Below are positions 57,014 through 64,000 of a stretch of 64,000 nt of DNA, one piece after another. The stretch lies in NCBI RefSeq assembly GCF_000718635.1, contig NZ_JOBF01000007.1:1-64000 (forward strand), given 5' to 3'. Made by a program: the position numbers and the translations under genes. Origin of the DNA: Streptomyces varsoviensis. GTDB lineage: Bacteria; Actinomycetota; Actinomycetes; Streptomycetales; Streptomycetaceae. Under the pieces are notes generated by a model that worked only from the letters and a program-made list of their open reading frames with translations, was not told where the DNA came from and did not search any database. Within the stretch, counting starts at the first letter, position 1; the number at the start of each line of letters is the position of its first letter.

Positions 57014-57786
57014 GCGAGGGGACCGCACCGGGGGCGGCGGCGACGCGCGCCGAGTACTGCGTGATCGCCTGCGCGGAGGCATGGCGGGGCGACGGCGAGA
57101 TCCTGGCCAGCCCGATGGGGACCGTGCCGACCATCGGGGCGCGGCTCGCCAAGCTGACGTTCGCGCCCGAGCTGCTGCTCACGGACGGCGAGGCGCTGCT
57201 GATCGGCGACGTGCCGGGGCTCGGCGAGGCGGCGCGGGTCGTGGAGGGGTGGCTGCCCTACCGGCGGCATCTGGCGATGGTCACCGGCGGCAAGCGCCAT
57301 GTGATGATGGGCGCGAGCCAGCTCGACCGGTACGGCAACCAGAACATCTCCTGCATCGGCGACTGGCGGCGGCCCGACCGGCAGCTCCTGGGGGTGCGCG
57401 GCGCGCCCGCCAACACCCTGAACAACCCGACGAGTTACTGGGTGCCCAAGCACTCGACGCGGGTGCTGGTGGAGAAGGCCGACATGGTCTGCGGCGTCGG
57501 CTACGAGCGGGCGGCGGCGGCCGGCCCGTCGGCGACGCGCTTCCACCGCATCCCGCGGGTCGTCACGGATCTCGCCGTCCTCGACTTCGAGACGACCGAC
57601 CACCGCATGCGGGTGCGGTCCCTGCATCCCGGCGTCAGTCCGGAGCGGCTGCGCGAGGCCACGGGGTTCCCGCTCGACGTGCCGGCCGACGTGCCGCGCA
57701 CGCGCGAGCCGAGCGCCGAGGAGCTGCGGCTGATCAGGGAGGTCATCGACCCGCGCGGGCTGCGGGAGCGGGAGGTGCGCCCGTGA
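57010..57786 (+). CDS. ipdB: CoA-transferase-like ring-C hydrolase, beta subunit
   Basis: A 258-residue partner of IpdA. Family features are ILASPMGTVPTIGARLAKLT and the CoA-binding segment VMMGASQLDRYGNQN. The protein lacks an obvious alternative role next to IpdA. ATG 57010 overlaps the ipdA stop, ensuring equal synthesis. Its stop overlaps the GTG of ipdC. The pair sits directly after echA20, as in the KstR2 regulon. Confidence 0.87.
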   Translation: MSEGTAPGAAATRAEYCVIACAEAWRGDGEILASPMGTVPTIGARLAKLTFAPELLLTDGEALLIGDVPGLGEAARVVEGWLPYRRHLAMVTGGKRHVMMGASQLDRYGNQNISCIGDWRRPDRQLLGVRGAPANTLNNPTSYWVPKHSTRVLVEKADMVCGVGYERAAAAGPSATRFHRIPRVVTDLAVLDFETTDHRMRVRSLHPGVSPERLREATGFPLDVPADVPRTREPSAEELRLIREVIDPRGLREREVRP

Positions 57787-58847
57787 GCGACCGGCGGCTC
57801 GTGACCCCGCTCACCGAACTGACCGGTGTGCGCCACCCGTTGGTGCAGACGGGCATGGGCTGGGTCGCGGGGCCCCGGCTGGTCTCCGCGTCCGCGAACG
57901 CCGGGGCGCTCGGCATCCTCGCCTCGGCGACCATGACGGTGCCTCAACTGAGGTCCGCGATACGGGAGGTGAGGTCCCGTACGGACGCGCCGTTCGGCGT
58001 CAACCTGCGGGCGGACGCGGGCGACGCGGCGGAGCGGGCCGGGGTGATCATCGAGGAGGGGGTGCGGGTCGCGTCCTTCGCGCTCGCGCCCTCCCGCGAG
58101 CTGATCGCCCGGCTCAAGGACGCGGGCGTCGTGGTCGTCCCCTCCATCGGGGCGCGCCGGCACGCCGAGAAGGTGGCCGCCTGGGGCGCGGACGCGGTCA
58201 TCGTCCAGGGCGGCGAGGGCGGCGGCCACACCGGTGAGGTCGCCACGACGGTCCTGCTCCCGCAGGTGGTCGACGCGGTCGGCATCCCCGTCGTCGCGGC
58301 GGGCGGCTTCCGCGACGGGCGCGGCCTCGTGGCGGCCCTCGCGCACGGCGCGGCCGGCATCGCCATGGGCACCCGCTTCCTCCTCACCGCCGAGAGCACG
58401 GTGCCGGACGCGGTGAAGGCGAAGTACCTGGCGGCCGCCGTCAAGGACATCACGGTCACCACCAAGGTCGATGGCCTCCCCCACCGGATGCTGCGCACGG
58501 ACCTGGTGGCGGGGCTGGAGCGCGCGGGCCGCGCCGCCTCCCTCGTACGGGCCCTGCGGCACGCCGCGTCCTTCCGCCGCCTCTCGGGGCTGAGCTGGCC
58601 GGCGATGGTGCGCGACGGCCTCGCGATGAAGCACGGCAAGGAGCTGACCTGGAGCCAGGTGCTGCTCGCCGCCAACACCCCGATGCTGCTGCGCGCCGCG
58701 ATGGTGGAGGGCCGCACCGACCTCGGCGTCATGGCCGCGGGCCAGGTAGCGGGCCTCATCGAGGACCTCCCGAGTTGCGCGGAACTGGTGGACCGGGTGA
58801 TGGCGGAGGCATACGCGACGCTGGCGGGGCTGCCGTCCCCCGAGTGA
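57783..58847 (+). CDS. ipdC: Nitronate-monooxygenase-like flavin reductase
   Basis: A 354-residue TIM-barrel FMN protein of the nitronate monooxygenase/enoyl-reductase class (VQTGMGWVAGPRLVSASANA, VVPSIGARRHAEKV, VIVQGGEGGGHTG). Known IpdC is an NADH-dependent reductase of the HIP-CoA pathway, acting on the 5-OH-HIC-CoA stage. The GTG at 57783 overlaps the ipdB stop. It ends the plus-strand operon, and a perfect hairpin follows. Confidence 0.85.
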   Translation: MSDRRLVTPLTELTGVRHPLVQTGMGWVAGPRLVSASANAGALGILASATMTVPQLRSAIREVRSRTDAPFGVNLRADAGDAAERAGVIIEEGVRVASFALAPSRELIARLKDAGVVVVPSIGARRHAEKVAAWGADAVIVQGGEGGGHTGEVATTVLLPQVVDAVGIPVVAAGGFRDGRGLVAALAHGAAGIAMGTRFLLTAESTVPDAVKAKYLAAAVKDITVTTKVDGLPHRMLRTDLVAGLERAGRAASLVRALRHAASFRRLSGLSWPAMVRDGLAMKHGKELTWSQVLLAANTPMLLRAAMVEGRTDLGVMAAGQVAGLIEDLPSCAELVDRVMAEAYATLAGLPSPE

Positions 58848-58870
58848 ACCGCCCGTCGAGGGCGGTTCAC
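58844..58870. terminator. 11-bp hairpin between ipdC and fadA6
   Basis: GTGAACCGCCC (58844-58854) and GGGCGGTTCAC (58860-58870) form a perfect stem with a 5-nt loop. The hairpin includes the ipdC stop codon and lies 12 bp before the stop of convergent fadA6. Confidence 0.82.
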
Positions 58871-58881
58871 GGAAGCACCCG

Positions 58882-60039
58882 TCAGAGCCTTTCGATGATC
58901 GTGACGTTCGCCTGGCCGCCGCCCTCGCACATCGTCTGGAGGCCGTAGCGGCCCCCGGTGCGTTCCAGTTCGTGCAGGAGCGTGGTCATGAGGCGGGCGC
59001 CGGTGGCGCCGAGGGGGTGGCCTAGGGCGATGGCGCCGCCGTTGACGTTGACCTTCTCCGGGTCCGCGCCGGTCTCGCGCAGCCAGGCCAGGACGACGGG
59101 GGCGAACGCCTCGTTGATCTCGACGAGGTCGATGTCGTCCATCGTCATGCCGGTCTTCTTCAGCGCGTGCGCGGTGGCCGGTATGGGCGCGGACAGCATG
59201 CGGATGGGGTCCTCGCCGCGTACGGAGAGGTGGTGGACGCGGGCGCGCGGGGTCAGGCCGTGGTCGCGTACGGCCTGTTCGGAGGCGAGGAGCAGGGCGG
59301 CGGCGGCGTCGGAGACCTGCGAGGAGACGGCGGCGGTCAGGGTGCCGCCCTCGACGACCGGGGCGAGCGCCGCCATCTTCTCCAGCGAGGTGTCGCGGCG
59401 CGGGCCCTCGTCGGCGGTCACCTCCCCGTACGCGACGCTCTCGCGGGCGAAGCGGCCCTCGTCGGCGGCGCGGATGGCGCGCTGGTGGGAGCGGAGCGCG
59501 AACTCCTCCATCTCGCGGCGGGAGATGCCCCACTTCGCGGCGATCAGTTCGGCGCCGTGGAACTGGTCGACGGGCTGGTCGCCGTAGCGCGCCCGCCATC
59601 CCTCGGAGCCGGCGTAGGGCCCGTCGGTGAGGCCGAGCGGTTCGGCGGCGCGGCGGCTCGCGAAGGCGATGGGGATCTGCGACATGTTCTGGGTGCCGCC
59701 TGCGACGACGAGGTCCTGGGTGCCGGAGAGCACGGCCTGGGCCGCGAAGTGGAGGGCCTGCTGGGAGGAGCCGCACTGCCGGTCGACGGTGACGCCGGGC
59801 ACCTCCTCGGGGAGCCCGGCGGCCAGCCAGCTCGTCCGGGCGATGTCGCCGGCCTGCGGGCCGACGGCGTCGAGGCAGCCGAAGACGACGTCCTCGACGG
59901 CGGCGGGGTCGATGCCGGAGCGCTGGACGAGGGCCTTGAGGACGTGCGCGCCGAGGTCGGCCGGGTGGGCCGCGGCGAGTCCGCCGCGGCGGCGGGCGAC
60001 GGGGGTGCGGACCGCTTCGACGATGTATGCCTCGGCCAT
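58882..60039 (-). CDS. fadA6: Acetyl-CoA C-acyltransferase (thiolase)
   Basis: A 385-residue degradative thiolase. The nucleophile is Cys89 in DRQCGSSQQA, and the other active-site regions are GGAIALGHPLGATGAR and MCEGGGQANV. In the mycobacterial HIP pathway FadA6 releases acetyl-CoA from a beta-keto intermediate after ring opening. It converges with ipdC and is followed upstream (23 bp) by the TetR gene, the same order as fadA6-kstR2 in M. tuberculosis. Ordinary acetyl-CoA acetyltransferase is the alternative by sequence alone. Confidence 0.86.
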   Translation of the reverse strand: MAEAYIVEAVRTPVARRRGGLAAAHPADLGAHVLKALVQRSGIDPAAVEDVVFGCLDAVGPQAGDIARTSWLAAGLPEEVPGVTVDRQCGSSQQALHFAAQAVLSGTQDLVVAGGTQNMSQIPIAFASRRAAEPLGLTDGPYAGSEGWRARYGDQPVDQFHGAELIAAKWGISRREMEEFALRSHQRAIRAADEGRFARESVAYGEVTADEGPRRDTSLEKMAALAPVVEGGTLTAAVSSQVSDAAAALLLASEQAVRDHGLTPRARVHHLSVRGEDPIRMLSAPIPATAHALKKTGMTMDDIDLVEINEAFAPVVLAWLRETGADPEKVNVNGGAIALGHPLGATGARLMTTLLHELERTGGRYGLQTMCEGGGQANVTIIERL

Positions 60040-60061
60040 GGCGTGGTCTCTCCCTACGGGG

Positions 60062-60715
60062 TCAGGGGCTGTGCTCGGGCGGGGGTGCCGGGGTGGGTGG
60101 CGCTTCGCGTACGGCGATGCCGTCGAGCACCATCGACAGGTACTGGCGGGCGATCTCCTCGGGGCTGTGGGCGCCGCCCGGCCGGTACCAGGAGGCGGCG
60201 ACCCACACGGTGTCGCGGACGAAGCGGTAGGTCAGCCGGATGTCGAGGTCGGCGCGGAAGACCTTGGCCGCGACGCCGCGCTCCAGGGTGCCGAGCCACG
60301 CCTCCTCGAATTTGCGCTGCGAGTCGGTGAGGTAGCCGAAGCGCGGCTGGGCGGCGAGGTGGCGGGACTCCTTCTGGTAGATGGCGACGGCGGCGCGGTG
60401 CCGGTCGATCTCGCGGAAGGACTCGGTGACGAGGGCCTCGATGGTCCGCCGGGGGTCGAGTCCGGCGGCGAGCACGGCGTCGTAGCGGGCCCAGAGCTCG
60501 TCGAGGAAGGTGGTGAGGATCTCGTCCAGCATCGACTCCTTGGAGTCGAAGTGGTAGTAGAGGCTGCCCGCGAGCATGCCCGCCTCGTCCGCGATGCGGC
60601 GGACGGTGGTGGCGTTGTAGCCCTGCGCGGCGAAGACCTCGGCGGCGGTCGCGAGCAGTTCTCCGCGCCGCTCGGGCGAGGGGGTCATGGTGGGTTTCTT
60701 CTTGCTGTTCGGCAC
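60062..60715 (-). CDS. kstR2: TetR-family repressor of the HIP regulon
   Basis: A 217-residue TetR protein (HTH ATTVRRIADEAGMLAGSLYY, then a long helical ligand domain). Length, HTH and its place between fadA6 and an ipdF-like gene support KstR2, which binds HIP-CoA to release its operators. Start: GTG 60715 has a poly-G site too close, and ATG 60688 has a weak AAGAAG; the choice is uncertain. Two KstR2-like boxes in the window give it targets. Confidence 0.8.
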   Translation of the reverse strand: MPNSKKKPTMTPSPERRGELLATAAEVFAAQGYNATTVRRIADEAGMLAGSLYYHFDSKESMLDEILTTFLDELWARYDAVLAAGLDPRRTIEALVTESFREIDRHRAAVAIYQKESRHLAAQPRFGYLTDSQRKFEEAWLGTLERGVAAKVFRADLDIRLTYRFVRDTVWVAASWYRPGGAHSPEEIARQYLSMVLDGIAVREAPPTPAPPPEHSP

Positions 60716-60805
60716 TCCCCCATTCTCGTCCCCCGCCTTCTCGCCCGGCCCGGCCCCGCCCCGCGCGTCCCGGCCCCGCTCCTCGCCGCTCCACGCGTCG
60801 CCGCC
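60716..60805. other. Short intergenic spacer
   Basis: Ninety bases of C-rich sequence between kstR2 and the next SDR. I see no palindrome of KstR2 type here, so kstR2 may be read from the upstream promoter. Confidence 0.5.
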
Positions 60806-61609
60806 TCACGCATGCTGGCTGCTGACGGGCACGCACTCGCCGGTCATGTACGAGGAGTAGCCGCTGGCCAGGAAGACGATGACGTTGGCGACCTCCCAGG
60901 GCTCGGCGTAGCGGCCGAACGCCTCCCGCTCGGTGAGTTCGGCGAGCAGTTCGGGGGTGGTGACCTTCACGAGGTGCGGGTGCATGGCGAGGCTGGGGGC
61001 GACCGCGTTGACGCGCACGCCGTACTCGGCGGCCTCGACGGCCGCGCAGCGGGTGAGCGCCATGACTCCGGCCTTGGCGGCGGCGTAGTGGGCCTGGCCG
61101 CGCTGGGCGCGCCAGCCGACGACGGAGGAGTTGTTGACGACGGCGCCGCCGCGGCCGGCGGCCCGCATGCGGCGCAGGGCGGCGCGGGTGCAGCGGAACG
61201 TGGAGTTCAAGGTGGTGTCGAGGACCTTGTCCCACTGCTCGTCGGTCATCTCGACGAGGTCGGCGGTGCCGCCGAGCCCGGCGTTGTTGACGACGATGTC
61301 GAGGTGGCCGTGGCGCTCTTCGGCGAGGTCGAAGAGGGCCGCGATCTGTGTCTCGTCGGTGACGTCGCAGGGCAGTGCGGCGACGTTGTCGGCGCCGAAC
61401 TCGTCGGCGAGCGCGGCCGTGGTCTCGGCGAGCCGGCGGGCGTGGCGGTCGCCGAGGACGACGCGGGCGCCTTCCTGGAGGAATTTGCGGGCGGTGGCCC
61501 CGCCGATGCCGGCTCCGGCGGCGGCGGTGACGACCGCGCCGCGGCCGGCGAGCAGTCCGTGTCCGGGGACGTACGGCACGGGGGCGCGGGATTCCTCGAC
61601 GCTGCTCAT
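60806..61609 (-). CDS. ipdF: SDR, 5-hydroxy-HIP-CoA-type dehydrogenase
   Basis: A 267-residue short-chain dehydrogenase. The cofactor motif is VVTAAAGAGIGGATARKFLQ (a Gly-rich loop with an unusual AAAGAGIG), catalytic YAAAK is in AHYAAAKAG, and the end is YMTGECVPVSSQHA. In M. tuberculosis ipdF (Rv3559c) lies next to kstR2, and the same order occurs here. It would oxidise a hydroxy-HIP-CoA intermediate. The ATG at 61609 is 14 bp from KstR2-like box 2. Confidence 0.8.
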   Translation of the reverse strand: MSSVEESRAPVPYVPGHGLLAGRGAVVTAAAGAGIGGATARKFLQEGARVVLGDRHARRLAETTAALADEFGADNVAALPCDVTDETQIAALFDLAEERHGHLDIVVNNAGLGGTADLVEMTDEQWDKVLDTTLNSTFRCTRAALRRMRAAGRGGAVVNNSSVVGWRAQRGQAHYAAAKAGVMALTRCAAVEAAEYGVRVNAVAPSLAMHPHLVKVTTPELLAELTEREAFGRYAEPWEVANVIVFLASGYSSYMTGECVPVSSQHA

Positions 61610-61622
61610 GGCCGTACGTTAA

Positions 61623-61642
61623 CCTACCAAACACTTGTTAGG
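61623..61642. promoter_or_regulatory. KstR2-like operator 2
   Basis: CCTACCAAACACTTGTTAGG matches operator 1 at 15 of 19 aligned positions and fits the palindrome CCTAMCAAACRYTTGKTRGG. Core ACCAAACACTTGTT again follows AnCAAGnnCTTGnT with one change. It lies between the divergent ipdF and enoyl-CoA hydratase starts. Confidence 0.8.
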
Positions 61643-61655
61643 GAAGGAGTCGCCG

Positions 61656-62540
61656 ATGACCGCCGCCCACGACGAACCCCATGGCACAGCCCCCGGCACC
61701 GCGGACGACGAGGTGGTGCGCTACGCGGTGAGCGGCCCGGTCGCCACCGTCACCATGAACCGGCCCGCCTACCGCAACGCACAGAACTCCGCGATGACGT
61801 ACGCGCTGGACCGCGCCTTCTACCGCGCCGCCGACGACGACGCGGTGCGGGTCGTCGTCCTCGCGGGGTCCGGCGACCACTTCAGCGCCGGGCACGACAT
61901 CGGCACCCCCGAGCGCGACGCCCACCTCCCCTTCGACCGGAAGGCCGGGCTGTGGTGGGACCACTCGGACAAGGCCGGCGCGGAGAGCCGTTTCGCGCGC
62001 GAGTCCGAGGTGTATCTGGGCATGTGCCGGCGGTGGCGCGAGCTGCCGAAGCCGGTGATCGCCTCCGTCCAAGGGGCGTGCGTGGCGGGCGGGTTGATGC
62101 TGGCGTGGGTCTGCGATCTCATCGTCGCCGCCGAGGACGCGTTCTTCGCGGACCCGGTCGTGCGGATGGGCATCCCCGGCGTCGAGTACTTCGCGCACCC
62201 GTGGGTCATGCCGCCGCGGATCGCGAAGGAGTTCCTGTTCACCGGCGAGCGGATGAGCGCCCGGCGCGCGTACGAGGTGGGGATGGTCAACCGCGTCGTG
62301 CCGCGGGCCGAACTCGCCGCCCGTACAGACGAGTTGGCTGCCCGTATCGCGGACATGCCGCGCATGGGGCTGGCGCTCACCAAGCGCGCGGTCAATCAGG
62401 CCGAAGACCTACAGGGCCTGCACACGGGGCTGGACTCCGTGTTCGGCCTGCACCATCTGGCGCACGCGCACAACGCGGAGACCGCGGCCGACCCGCTGGG
62501 CGGCATGGACGTACGGGCGATGAAGAAGGCGGGCTCCTGA
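61656..62540 (+). CDS. Enoyl-CoA hydratase/isomerase
   Basis: A 294-residue crotonase (VTMNRPAYRNAQNS, GDHFSAGHDIGTPE, GACVAGGLMLAWVCDLIVA). The GTG/ATG choice is settled by AAGGAG 7 nt before ATG 61656. The TGA overlaps the ATG of the next gene (TGATG), so it is coupled with the acyl-CoA dehydrogenases. It probably hydrates an unsaturated CoA ester in the same steroid-derived pathway. An EchA-type counterpart at this exact position is not one I recall from mycobacteria. Confidence 0.83.
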   Translation: MTAAHDEPHGTAPGTADDEVVRYAVSGPVATVTMNRPAYRNAQNSAMTYALDRAFYRAADDDAVRVVVLAGSGDHFSAGHDIGTPERDAHLPFDRKAGLWWDHSDKAGAESRFARESEVYLGMCRRWRELPKPVIASVQGACVAGGLMLAWVCDLIVAAEDAFFADPVVRMGIPGVEYFAHPWVMPPRIAKEFLFTGERMSARRAYEVGMVNRVVPRAELAARTDELAARIADMPRMGLALTKRAVNQAEDLQGLHTGLDSVFGLHHLAHAHNAETAADPLGGMDVRAMKKAGS

Positions 62541-63712
62541 TGGATCTCGACTTCGGCCCCGAGGAGGACGCGTTCCGGGCGGAGGCCCGGCAGTGGCTCG
62601 CCGCGCACGTGCCGGCCGCGCCGCTGCCCTCGCTGGAGACGCGGGAGGGGTTCGCGGCGCACCGGGAGTGGGAGCGCACGCTGCACGCGGACCGGTGGTC
62701 GGTGGTCTCGTGGCCGGAGGAGCACGGGGGCCGGGCCGCCTCCGTCCTGGAGTGGCTGATCTTCGAGGAGGAGTACTTCGCGGCGGGCGCGCCCGGGCGC
62801 GTCAGCCAGAACGGCATCAACCTCCTCGCCCCGACCCTCTTCGAGCACGGCACCGCGGAGCAGCGCGCCCGGGTGCTGCCCCCGATGGCGAGCGGCGAGC
62901 GGATCTGGGCGCAGGCGTGGTCCGAGCCGGAGGCGGGGTCCGACCTGGCGTCGCTGCGGTCCACCGCGACCCGGGTGGCCGGCGGCTGGCTGCTCGGGGG
63001 GCTGAAGACCTGGTCGTCGCGGGCCGCCTTCGCCGACCTCGCCTTCGGCCTGTTCCGCAGCCACCCGGACGCGGACCGGCCGCACCGCGGGCTGACCTAC
63101 GTGATGTTCCCGCTGGACGCGGAGGGCGTCACGGTACGGCCCATCGGCCGCCTCGACGGCAAGCCCGCGTTCGCCGAGCTGTCGCTGGAGCGGGTCTTCG
63201 TCCCCGACGAGGACGTCATCGGCGAGCCGGGCCAGGGCTGGCGCGTCGCGATGAGCACGGCGGGCAATGAGCGGGGGCTGACGCTGCGCAGCCCGGGACG
63301 GTTCACGGCCGCCGCCGAACGCCTCGTCACTTTGTGGCGGGAGAGCGCGGATACGGGCGTTCCGGCGCTGCGCGACCGGGTGGCGGACGCCGCGATCGGC
63401 GCCCGCGCGTACCAGCTCTTCACGTACGCCAACGCCTCGCGGCTCGCCGCCGGGGGCGCCATCGGGGCCGAGTCGAGCCTGAACAAGGTGTTCTGGTCCG
63501 AGCTGGACATCGCGCTGCACGAGTGCGCGCTGGACCTGCTGGGCCCGCTGGGCGAGCTGGCGGACCGCGCGGAGGACGCGCCCGCGCACGGGGGCTGGGC
63601 GGACGGCTACACCTTCTCGCTCGCCGGCCCCATATACGCCGGCACCAATGAGATCCAGCGCGACATCATCGCCGAGCGGTTGCTGGGCCTGCCGAAGGGA
63701 CGCCGGTCGTGA
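62540..63712 (+). CDS. Acyl-CoA dehydrogenase (FadE-type)
   Basis: A 390-residue acyl-CoA dehydrogenase (WAQAWSEPEAGSDLASLRST; C-terminal IYAGTNEIQRDIIAERLLG). The position after Tyr in the last motif is Ala where canonical enzymes have catalytic Glu (YEGTNEIQ). This is seen in heteromeric FadE chains whose base lies elsewhere. Length and order after ipdF/kstR2 suggest a FadE30-like subunit. Its stop overlaps the start of the next FadE (GTGA). Confidence 0.83.
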   Translation: MDLDFGPEEDAFRAEARQWLAAHVPAAPLPSLETREGFAAHREWERTLHADRWSVVSWPEEHGGRAASVLEWLIFEEEYFAAGAPGRVSQNGINLLAPTLFEHGTAEQRARVLPPMASGERIWAQAWSEPEAGSDLASLRSTATRVAGGWLLGGLKTWSSRAAFADLAFGLFRSHPDADRPHRGLTYVMFPLDAEGVTVRPIGRLDGKPAFAELSLERVFVPDEDVIGEPGQGWRVAMSTAGNERGLTLRSPGRFTAAAERLVTLWRESADTGVPALRDRVADAAIGARAYQLFTYANASRLAAGGAIGAESSLNKVFWSELDIALHECALDLLGPLGELADRAEDAPAHGGWADGYTFSLAGPIYAGTNEIQRDIIAERLLGLPKGRRS

Positions 63713-64000
63713 GGTTCCTCCTGGACGACGAGCAGAGCGAGTTCGGCCGCACGCTGGACCGGATGCTGTCCGCCGCCGACACGCCCTCGGCGGTACGGGC
63801 GTGGGCGGCCGGCGAGCACGGGCCGGGCCGGGCGGTGCTGGGCCGGCTGGCCGAGGCGGGGGTGTTCGCGCTGGCGGTGCCGGAGGCCCACGGCGGGCTG
63901 GGGCCGCTGCCCGTCGAACTCGCCGTGTCCTTCGTGGAGGTGGGGCGGCACGCGGTGCCGGGGCCGCTGGTGGAGACGGTCGCGGCGGCGGCGCTCTTCG
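63709..64000 (+). CDS. Acyl-CoA dehydrogenase, truncated by the window edge
   Basis: The first about 97 residues of a second acyl-CoA dehydrogenase (RFLLDDEQSEFGRTLDRML, FALAVPEAHGGLGPLPVELA) run off the right end. The GTG at 63709 overlaps the stop of the preceding FadE. The pair looks like another co-translated heteromeric dehydrogenase. More HIP genes, such as fadD3, are expected beyond the edge. Confidence 0.8.
   Translation, partial: MRFLLDDEQSEFGRTLDRMLSAADTPSAVRAWAAGEHGPGRAVLGRLAEAGVFALAVPEAHGGLGPLPVELAVSFVEVGRHAVPGPLVETVAAAALF

Noticed and set aside
1..64000. tRNA or rRNA genes
   Set aside because: I looked for tRNA-like cloverleaf arms and rRNA signatures in the intergenic gaps and found none I could support; a covariance-model scan would be decisive.

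Overview
The window is high-GC (about 70%) DNA with GTG starts, four-base stop/start overlaps and antisense open frames on nearly every gene, as expected of a Streptomyces chromosome. Its left third matches, gene by gene and in order, the oxytetracycline cluster (oxyC to oxyT, then otrA), so Streptomyces rimosus or a close relative is the most likely source. That identification rests on recognising proteins and gene order, not on a search.

1-22.2 kb: oxytetracycline biosynthesis. The ketosynthase pair oxyA/oxyB must lie just left of the window. Present are the ACP (oxyC), malonamate-forming amidotransferase (oxyD), ring-tailoring oxygenases (oxyE, oxyG, oxyL, oxyS), ketoreductases (oxyJ, oxyM), cyclases (oxyK, oxyN), C-methyltransferase (oxyF), CoA ligase (oxyH), SnoaL-like protein (oxyI), HD protein (oxyO), acyltransferase (oxyP), aminotransferase (oxyQ), F420-dependent reductase (oxyR), N-methyltransferase (oxyT), the ribosomal-protection protein OtrA and a NarL-type regulator. 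The divergent oxyI/oxyJ promoter region carries two sets of 11-bp-phased TCGA-type repeats, as expected for a SARP activator. Strong hairpins separate the convergent pairs.

22.2-26.3 kb: a 760-bp region with no clear gene (promoter-like elements, an inverted repeat and a strong hairpin), then a minus-strand operon of an MDR quinone oxidoreductase and two acyl-CoA dehydrogenases behind a TetR-type operator.

26.5-39.5 kb: an N-glycan utilisation locus. It has a LacI repressor with two operators, a sugar ABC importer without its own ATPase, a GH5-like beta-mannosidase, two Tat-exported GH85 endo-beta-N-acetylglucosaminidases and a GH38 alpha-mannosidase. Secreted GH85 enzymes would release the glycan, the importer takes it up, and GH38 plus the GH5-like enzyme take it apart inside.

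39.5-47.6 kb: mixed accessory genes. These are a DUF1697 protein, a TetR-controlled NmrA/SnoaL pair with two operators, a metallo-beta-lactamase-fold protein, and a LysR gene divergent from an operon of two 3-hydroxyacyl-CoA dehydrogenase-like proteins around a YWTD propeller.

47.6-52.9 kb: an alpha/beta-hydrolase fused to an ABC ATPase, with its permease, lying between two unrelated degenerate tandem-repeat arrays. One has 27-31-bp units; the other has a 17-bp period held over about 300 bp.

52.9-64 kb: a PPOX protein, then a block closely resembling the mycobacterial KstR2 regulon for catabolism of the last steroid rings (HIP): two SDRs, EchA20, IpdA/B/C, FadA6, KstR2, IpdF, an enoyl-CoA hydratase and a FadE pair cut by the window edge. 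KstR2-like boxes sit in both divergent promoter regions.
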